A stretch of 64,000 nucleotides of DNA, taken from positions 1 to 64,000 of the forward strand of contig JBGANY010000003.1 in assembly GCA_044222005.1 (NCBI GenBank), in the 5' to 3' direction. A program made the translations under genes and the position numbers. This stretch comes from Methylotenera_A sp044222005. GTDB lineage: Bacteria; Pseudomonadota; Gammaproteobacteria; Burkholderiales; Methylophilaceae. Below, piece after piece: positions 59,802 to 64,000 of this stretch (position 1 is the first letter of the stretch; every line of letters begins with the position of its first letter). The notes under the pieces are model-generated. The model saw only the letters and a list, made by a program, of their open reading frames with translations, made no database searches and had not been told where the DNA came from.

Positions 59802-60269
59802 ATGAAGCTATTTAATATTTTGTTAGCAAGTGCTTTTGCGTTATCGCTCAATGCTTGCAAAGCCGAATCAACTACTACACAGGAAACCCCCGCAATGTCT
59901 GAAAGCAGCACAGAGACCAACATTACAGAACTGAAAAAAATTGATACACAGGTTGGCACAGGCCGCGAAGCCGAGCCCGGTTTTAACATCAGCGTACATT
60001 ACACAGGCTGGTTATATGATGCGGCAGCGACCGACAAAAAAGGCAAAAAATTCGATAGCAGTTTGGACCGAAAACAGCCATTCGATTTTGCTTTGGGTGC
60101 GGGCCAGGTGATTCAGGGCTGGGATGAGGGCTTTGCCGGCATGAAAATCGGCGGCAAACGCACATTGGTTATTCCACCAGAAATGGGTTACGGCGCGCGT
60201 GGCGCAGGAGGTATCATTCCGCCAAATGCGACCTTGATTTTTGATGTTGAATTGCTGGACGTTAAATAA
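59802..60269 (+). CDS. FKBP-type peptidyl-prolyl isomerase, lipoprotein
   Basis: 155 residues from ATG 59802, preceded by AAGGTGA; ATG 59787 is an alternative without a Shine-Dalgarno. The signal peptide has a lipobox (LNAC, Cys19), so it is membrane-anchored facing the periplasm. FKBP domain about 45-155, with VHYTGWLYD, KKFDSS, FALGAGQVIQGWDEG and PPEMGYGARG. It assists folding of envelope proteins. The stop overlaps the next ATG. Confidence 0.93.
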   Translation: MKLFNILLASAFALSLNACKAESTTTQETPAMSESSTETNITELKKIDTQVGTGREAEPGFNISVHYTGWLYDAAATDKKGKKFDSSLDRKQPFDFALGAGQVIQGWDEGFAGMKIGGKRTLVIPPEMGYGARGAGGIIPPNATLIFDVELLDVK

Positions 60270-60694
60270 TGAAAGTGCGTGTGAAATGGGTTGAAGGGGT
60301 GTGTTTTGTCGGCGAATCGGAGACAGGGCATGCCGTAGTGCTTGATGGGGCGCCAGAAAACGGTGGCCGTAACATCGGCATGCGCCCAATGGAGATGCTG
60401 CTCATCGGGATGGGCGGTTGTACTTCATTTGATGTGGTGACGATACTAAAAAAAGCGCGTCAGCCGATTGTCGATTGCGTAGCGGAAATCGATGCGACGC
60501 GTGCGGATGAAATACCAAAAGTGTTTACCAAAATTCATGTGCATTTTGTGGTCACTGGCAATAATTTGAATGCCACTCAAGTGGAGCGTGCGGTGAAACT
60601 GTCGGCAGAAAAATATTGCTCTGCTTCGATTATGTTGAGTAAAAGCGTGGAAATCACGCATGACTTTGAGATAAGAGCGCCCGAAAATACCTAG
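60269..60694 (+). CDS. OsmC-family protein (YhfA-like)
   Basis: 141 residues. Two conserved cysteines, C51 in MGGCTSFDV and C117 in EKYCSAS, stand where OsmC/Ohr proteins carry their peroxidase pair. RPMEMLLIGMGGC is typical of the YhfA subgroup, whose activity is less certain than that of Ohr. Its ATG shares a base with the FKBP stop. Confidence 0.9.
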   Translation: MKVRVKWVEGVCFVGESETGHAVVLDGAPENGGRNIGMRPMEMLLIGMGGCTSFDVVTILKKARQPIVDCVAEIDATRADEIPKVFTKIHVHFVVTGNNLNATQVERAVKLSAEKYCSASIMLSKSVEITHDFEIRAPENT

Positions 60695-60707
60695 CCCTAT
60701 ATTTTGG

Positions 60708-61031
60708 CTAGGGATTGCTCGTAATGATCTTTACGCCTAAAGGCGCTTCGTTTTCCAGTACGTTTAGCAGCCTGTCTACATTTGGGTGTTTGCCTGGGCA
60801 GTTTTCGGCGTCTTCAGTATGCTCAGCGTACAGTGCCAAGCCTTCAACAGCGGCGTCTAATGTAATGCCGCCATACATTCTGTACAAGTGGTTATAAACC
60901 TTAACCGAACCCTGGCTGCCAGGCTTGTTTTCGATAACCCCAGCAGGCTCACCATTTTCGTAGTAAAGCTCAATGCGTTGCACGTCATCGGCACTATCGA
61001 GTGTAAGTAAAACATCACTGAATTTTTGCAT
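60708..61031 (-). CDS. DUF2322 family protein
   Basis: 107 residues from ATG 61031, with AAGGTG upstream; GTG 61037 is the alternative. Conserved-looking IENKPGSQGSVKVYNHL (about 34-50), EGLALYAEHTEDA and PGKHPNVDRLL match the DUF2322 pattern of beta- and gammaproteobacteria. Soluble; unknown function. 30 bases downstream of coq7. Confidence 0.8.
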   Translation of the reverse strand: MQKFSDVLLTLDSADDVQRIELYYENGEPAGVIENKPGSQGSVKVYNHLYRMYGGITLDAAVEGLALYAEHTEDAENCPGKHPNVDRLLNVLENEAPLGVKIITSNP

Positions 61032-61060
61032 GCTCACCTTAAATTTTTTGCCTTAAGCGA

Positions 61061-61684
61061 TTAAACATAATAAGCGGTTCGGGTCATGATTTTAGAAGCG
61101 AACCTCATGCCAGCCTTCACTAGCGAGGGCAGCTCGCTCGCGCCAAGCTGAATGGCCTCTTGTGCATGCGCTGCTTCATCCTGCTGCATTTGGACTACGA
61201 TTGTACGCGTTTTAAGGTCGGCTTCATTGAGTTGGCTCAAATGATTTTGTAAATGTATCGATACCTGGTTCTCTGTTTCCGCTAGAAAGCCCAGGTTCCA
61301 TTTGTCGCGCAGCGCCCCTGCTATTGCGCCCAGTGTAAAACTACCCGTATACCAGACAGGATTGAGCAGGCTTTTGCGCCCGCCAAGTTCTTTAATGCGA
61401 GCTTCGCACCAGGCCAGATGGTCGGTTTCTTCGTTGGCGGCATGTTCCAGCGCTTTTACAATTTGCGGATTGTGCGAGGTTAACGCCTGCCCACTATATA
61501 GTGCCTGCGCGCATACTTCGCCCACATGGTTAACCCGCATCAATGCGGCCGCATGGTGTTTGCTGGCTTCATCAAGTGCTGCATCTTCCAAATGCGCATC
61601 CGGACGCGGCCTGGCGCCGATGCCGACTGCAAAAATGGTACGTAGGGCATTGTCAAACGTAGTAATTAATTTGTCTGATAACAT
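61061..61684 (-). CDS. coq7: Demethoxyubiquinone hydroxylase Coq7
   Basis: A di-iron monooxygenase in ubiquinone synthesis. 207 residues. Ferritin-like ligands E56, E86 with H89 (EETDH), E138, and E170 with H173 (DEAAH) are all present. The membrane-associated helical region is around 113-125. The Coq7 form replaces UbiF in many betaproteobacteria. It indicates aerobic ubiquinone synthesis. Confidence 0.95.
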   Translation of the reverse strand: MLSDKLITTFDNALRTIFAVGIGARPRPDAHLEDAALDEASKHHAAALMRVNHVGEVCAQALYSGQALTSHNPQIVKALEHAANEETDHLAWCEARIKELGGRKSLLNPVWYTGSFTLGAIAGALRDKWNLGFLAETENQVSIHLQNHLSQLNEADLKTRTIVVQMQQDEAAHAQEAIQLGASELPSLVKAGMRFASKIMTRTAYYV

Positions 61685-61746
61685 CAGTTGAGTTTAATCC
61701 AAATCCGGCAATATGTCACCGCAGATTTGTTATTTGAGACCATCAT

Positions 61747-61781
61747 AAAACAAAGCCCTGCTTTATTCTTAAAGCAGGGCT
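61747..61781 (-). terminator. Terminator of the ctpA gene
   Basis: AGCCCTGCTTTA (61754-61765) pairs with TAAAGCAGGGCT (61770-61781), with TTTGTTTT after it on the minus strand. Confidence 0.85.
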
Positions 61782-61798
61782 CGGCAATGCGTGAAAAT

Positions 61799-63223
61799 TT
61801 ATTTGGCAGCTTCCGCCGGTTTTATTTCTGGCGTTTTCTGAACCGGCAAACCCTTCAGCACATTCATGGCTTGCGCAAATTGAATGTCATCCGCACTGGC
61901 GGGTTCGATCGGGCCTTTTTGCTCTGCAAATTTTTTCTCGTTCAGCTTGTCTTTGGCTGCCGCTTCTTTGGCAGGGTCTTTGATTTCGGCTGGCAAATTA
62001 GCATCCGCGTCTTTTGGATTGGATAAATGTTTGGCCAAATCAGCTTCATGCAGACTGTTCGACTGGTCAGAACCGTCATCTACAATAATATCCGGCACAA
62101 TGCCCTTGGCTTGAATCGAGCGGCCATTCGGTGTGAAGTAACGTGCCGTAGTGAGTTTGATGGCACTGCCGTTATTCATTGGCAGAATGGTCTGTACAGA
62201 GCCTTTGCCGAAACTTTGCACACCTAAAACCGTTGCGCGTTTATGGTCCTGCAAAGCGCCTGCCACAATCTCGGAAGCCGAAGCGGAGCCAGCGTTAACC
62301 AATACAACGATAGGCGTTTTTTTGTAGTCGGCAGGCAGGTCTTTCAGGTAATCCCCTTTGCCACGGCGTGCATAATCAAGTGGATTTGCGTTAAGGCGCA
62401 TTTTGGAATCGGCCACGCGGCCTTCTGTATAAACCACCAGATTATCTTTAGGCAAGAAGGCAGCTGAAACGCCAACCGCCGCATCCAGCAAGCCGCCTGG
62501 GTTGTTGCGCAGATCCAGCACCAGACCTTTGAGCGGACCTTTATTCTGCTCGTGCAGGGTTTTAAGCGTCTTGGCTAAGTCTTCGCCCGTGTGTTCCTGA
62601 AACTGGGTAATGCGCACGTAGCCGTAATCCTTCTCGATATATTTATTTTTGACGCTTTGTGTTTTGATGATGGCGCGCGTCAAGTTAAAGGTAAGCGGTT
62701 TCGGTTCGCCTTTGCGCAACACGGTGAGAGTGATTTTAGTGTCTGGCTTGCCGCGCATCTTTTTAACGGCATCGTTCAAGGTCAAGCCGCGCACCTGCGT
62801 GTCGTCTAGTTTCATAATCAGATCGCCGCTTTTCAGGCCAGCCTTGTAAGCGGGGCTATCTTCAATGGGCGAAACCACTTTTACCAGACCATCTTCCATG
62901 GCCACTTCGATGCCCAGGCCGCCGAACTCGCCCTGCGTGCCTGCCTGCAAGTCCTTGTAAGCATCCGCATCCATAAAGGTGGAATGCGGATCCAGGCCGG
63001 AAAGCATGCCGGTTAAGGCTTCGTTAATCAGTTTTTTGTCTTCGACCGGTTCTACATAGTCGCTTTTGACTTTGCCAAATACTTCCGCAAACACGCGCAA
63101 ATCGTCTATTGGCAATTGTGACGGCGCGACCTTTTCCGCCAGGGCGGAAAAGTTAAGGCTGATAAGCACGCCAATCAGGATGCCTGAGCCAATAAAACCA
63201 AATTTTTCAAAAGAAGACCGCAT
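61799..63223 (-). CDS. ctpA: S41 carboxyl-terminal processing protease
   Basis: 474 residues. A signal anchor (about 9-28) exports it to the periplasm. The PDZ domain (about 85-165) has GLGIEVAMEDGLVKVVSPIEDSPA (in part). The S41 catalytic core has the Ser in NAGSASASEIVAG and, 25 residues on, the Lys in SFGKGSVQT, a Ser/Lys dyad. The C-terminal tail is Lys/Ala/Glu-rich. Likely trims lipoproteins or murein enzymes; the target is not deducible. Confidence 0.94.
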   Translation of the reverse strand: MRSSFEKFGFIGSGILIGVLISLNFSALAEKVAPSQLPIDDLRVFAEVFGKVKSDYVEPVEDKKLINEALTGMLSGLDPHSTFMDADAYKDLQAGTQGEFGGLGIEVAMEDGLVKVVSPIEDSPAYKAGLKSGDLIMKLDDTQVRGLTLNDAVKKMRGKPDTKITLTVLRKGEPKPLTFNLTRAIIKTQSVKNKYIEKDYGYVRITQFQEHTGEDLAKTLKTLHEQNKGPLKGLVLDLRNNPGGLLDAAVGVSAAFLPKDNLVVYTEGRVADSKMRLNANPLDYARRGKGDYLKDLPADYKKTPIVVLVNAGSASASEIVAGALQDHKRATVLGVQSFGKGSVQTILPMNNGSAIKLTTARYFTPNGRSIQAKGIVPDIIVDDGSDQSNSLHEADLAKHLSNPKDADANLPAEIKDPAKEAAAKDKLNEKKFAEQKGPIEPASADDIQFAQAMNVLKGLPVQKTPEIKPAEAAK

Positions 63224-63409
63224 GCATACCCTTTTTTATCAAAACCAAAATATCAAAACTTGAATTGTTGCATTTTAACTGATGGCAACGCTAAGCTAAG
63301 AGTTTACAATAAAACAATGGTTCATTTTGCGCTATTTCAAGCTATTTGAGTAGTGGCATAGTTTAATAGAGCAGGCAGCAAAAATGTGTGTCAAAGACAA
63401 GGGTGGACG

Positions 63410-63685
63410 ATGAGGAATGATCGGGTGGAAATTGAGTATTGCACGCAGTGCAGATGGCTGCTGCGTGCGGCCTGGCTGGCACAGGAGTTGCTCACGACAT
63501 TTGAAGCAGAGCTGGCAGCGGTAAGCCTGTTGCCCGGCACGGGCGGCGTGTTTGAAGTGCGGCTGAACGGCGATGTGATATTCTCGCGCAAAGAGGCAGG
63601 GCGCTTTCCGGAATCGAAAGAACTCAAGCAGCTTATCCGCGATGTGATAGCGCCGGCACGCGATTTGGGGCATAGTGATAGATAA
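63410..63685 (+). CDS. Rdx/SelW-like CxxC protein
   Basis: 91 residues from ATG 63410 after AAGGGTGG; GTG 63386 is a weaker alternative. VEIEYCTQCRWLLRAAWLAQEL puts CTQC (11-14) after the first strand (shown in part), as in SelT/SelW/SelH-type thioredoxin folds where one Cys may be selenocysteine. PGTGGVFEVRLNGDVIFSRK (in part) is the family's second block. Putative redox role. Confidence 0.87.
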   Translation: MRNDRVEIEYCTQCRWLLRAAWLAQELLTTFEAELAAVSLLPGTGGVFEVRLNGDVIFSRKEAGRFPESKELKQLIRDVIAPARDLGHSDR

Positions 63686-63755
63686 AAGAAATGCCAATGC
63701 TGCGGAGGGTTCAAGGTGTATTATTGGCGATAATGTGAGTTAAAGGAGAATGAAA

Positions 63756-64000
63756 ATGGCAACGGAACAAGGTAACAATACAGCAGTCATTAAAGCGCTA
63801 AACACCATTCTGGAATTGGAATTGGCAGGTGTGGTGCGCTACACGCACTATGCATTGATGGTGTTTGGCTACAATCGTATTCCCATCGTATCCTGGCTGC
63901 GCGGTCAGGCAGCCGAGTCACTTACGCATGCGGATAAAGCGGGCGAACTGATTACGCATCTGGGCGGCCATCCATCACTTTCCATCGGGCCGTTGTTAGA
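63756..64000 (+). CDS. Bacterioferritin-like protein, N-terminal part
   Basis: AAAGGAGA precedes the ATG. 81 residues are visible before the window ends. Ferritin-like helices start NTILELELAGVVRYTHYALM, with iron-ligand-type Glu residues, then AAESLTHADKAGELITHLGGHPS, where ExxH-like E and H residues appear (in part). It fits the bacterioferritin/Dps-like ferritin superfamily. Whether it binds haem cannot be told from this part. Confidence 0.85.
   Translation, partial: MATEQGNNTAVIKALNTILELELAGVVRYTHYALMVFGYNRIPIVSWLRGQAAESLTHADKAGELITHLGGHPSLSIGPLL

Noticed and set aside
63756..64000. DPS protein instead of bacterioferritin
   Set aside because: The visible helix sequence resembles bacterioferritin-like ferritins more, but only 81 residues are seen, so the call is kept broad.
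1..64000. CRISPR arrays, tRNA or rRNA genes, insertion sequences and prophage
   Set aside because: Read through for spaced direct repeats, tRNA T-loop GGTTCGA contexts, transposase or integrase frames and phage structural genes; none was found by eye.

Overview
The window reads as one contiguous stretch of a betaproteobacterial chromosome. The best guess is the order Nitrosomonadales, family Methylophilaceae (Methylotenera-like). That is inferred from gene content and protein flavour: a BPSS1780-type membrane protein, a type II ThrB beside a DUF2782 protein, the dusB-fis-purH-purD run, and GroESL under both CIRCE and sigma-32. It is not taken from any database match. Base composition is moderate and coding density is high. 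I saw no rRNA, tRNA, insertion sequence, prophage or CRISPR array.

Bases 1-14.8 kb hold the end of a tuf gene and the complete S10-spc-alpha ribosomal superoperon, in canonical order: rpsJ, rplC-D-W-B, rpsS, rplV, rpsC, rplP, rpmC, rpsQ, rplN-X-E, rpsN-H, rplF-R, rpsE, rpmD, rplO, secY, infA, rpmJ, rpsM-K-D, rpoA, rplQ. Good internal sigma-70 promoters precede rplC, rplN (the equivalent of Pspc) and rpsM (the equivalent of Palpha). A two-way terminator closes the block.

From 14.8 to 28 kb come a glutaredoxin, mgtE-mscS (Mg2+ transporter with a mechanosensitive channel), rpmB-rpmG, dut, a TonB-dependent receptor, coaBC, an anchored HExxH protein, radC, a SEC-C/TPR/arginine-methyltransferase-like fusion, and cstA with its small ybdD-type partner.

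The stretch 28.1-30.7 kb, between lgt and ilvD, is the most accessory-looking part. It holds a small membrane protein, a HEAT-repeat protein whose start overlaps the stop of a 47-residue reading frame, an attC-like inverted repeat and an orphan acidic reading frame.

From 30.7 to 51 kb the content is metabolic: ilvD, a hexose-6-phosphate mutarotase, a DUF255 protein, cytochrome c551, two Na+-coupled transporters, hemF-purD-purH-fis-dusB (read leftwards), a YkgJ protein, an AT-rich NERD/zinc-finger protein, polA, a LOG-family protein, a DUF2782 protein, thrB and a BPSS1780 protein.

From 51 to 64 kb lie uvrD, groESL, a lipoprotein, bioA-dacB, an FKBP-OsmC pair, DUF2322, coq7, a CtpA protease, a Rdx/SelW-like protein and the start of a bacterioferritin-like gene.

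The observations most worth a second look are these. UvrD lacks helicase motif III through a clean in-frame gap. An orphan plus-strand terminator upstream of uvrD follows a hairpin whose loop carries an anti-Shine-Dalgarno CCUCCC, a candidate translation-inhibiting small RNA. A bacterial protein has a PRMT9-like domain order. A cryptic small reading frame appears to be coupled to the HEAT-repeat gene. Several intergenic inverted repeats look like members of dispersed families.
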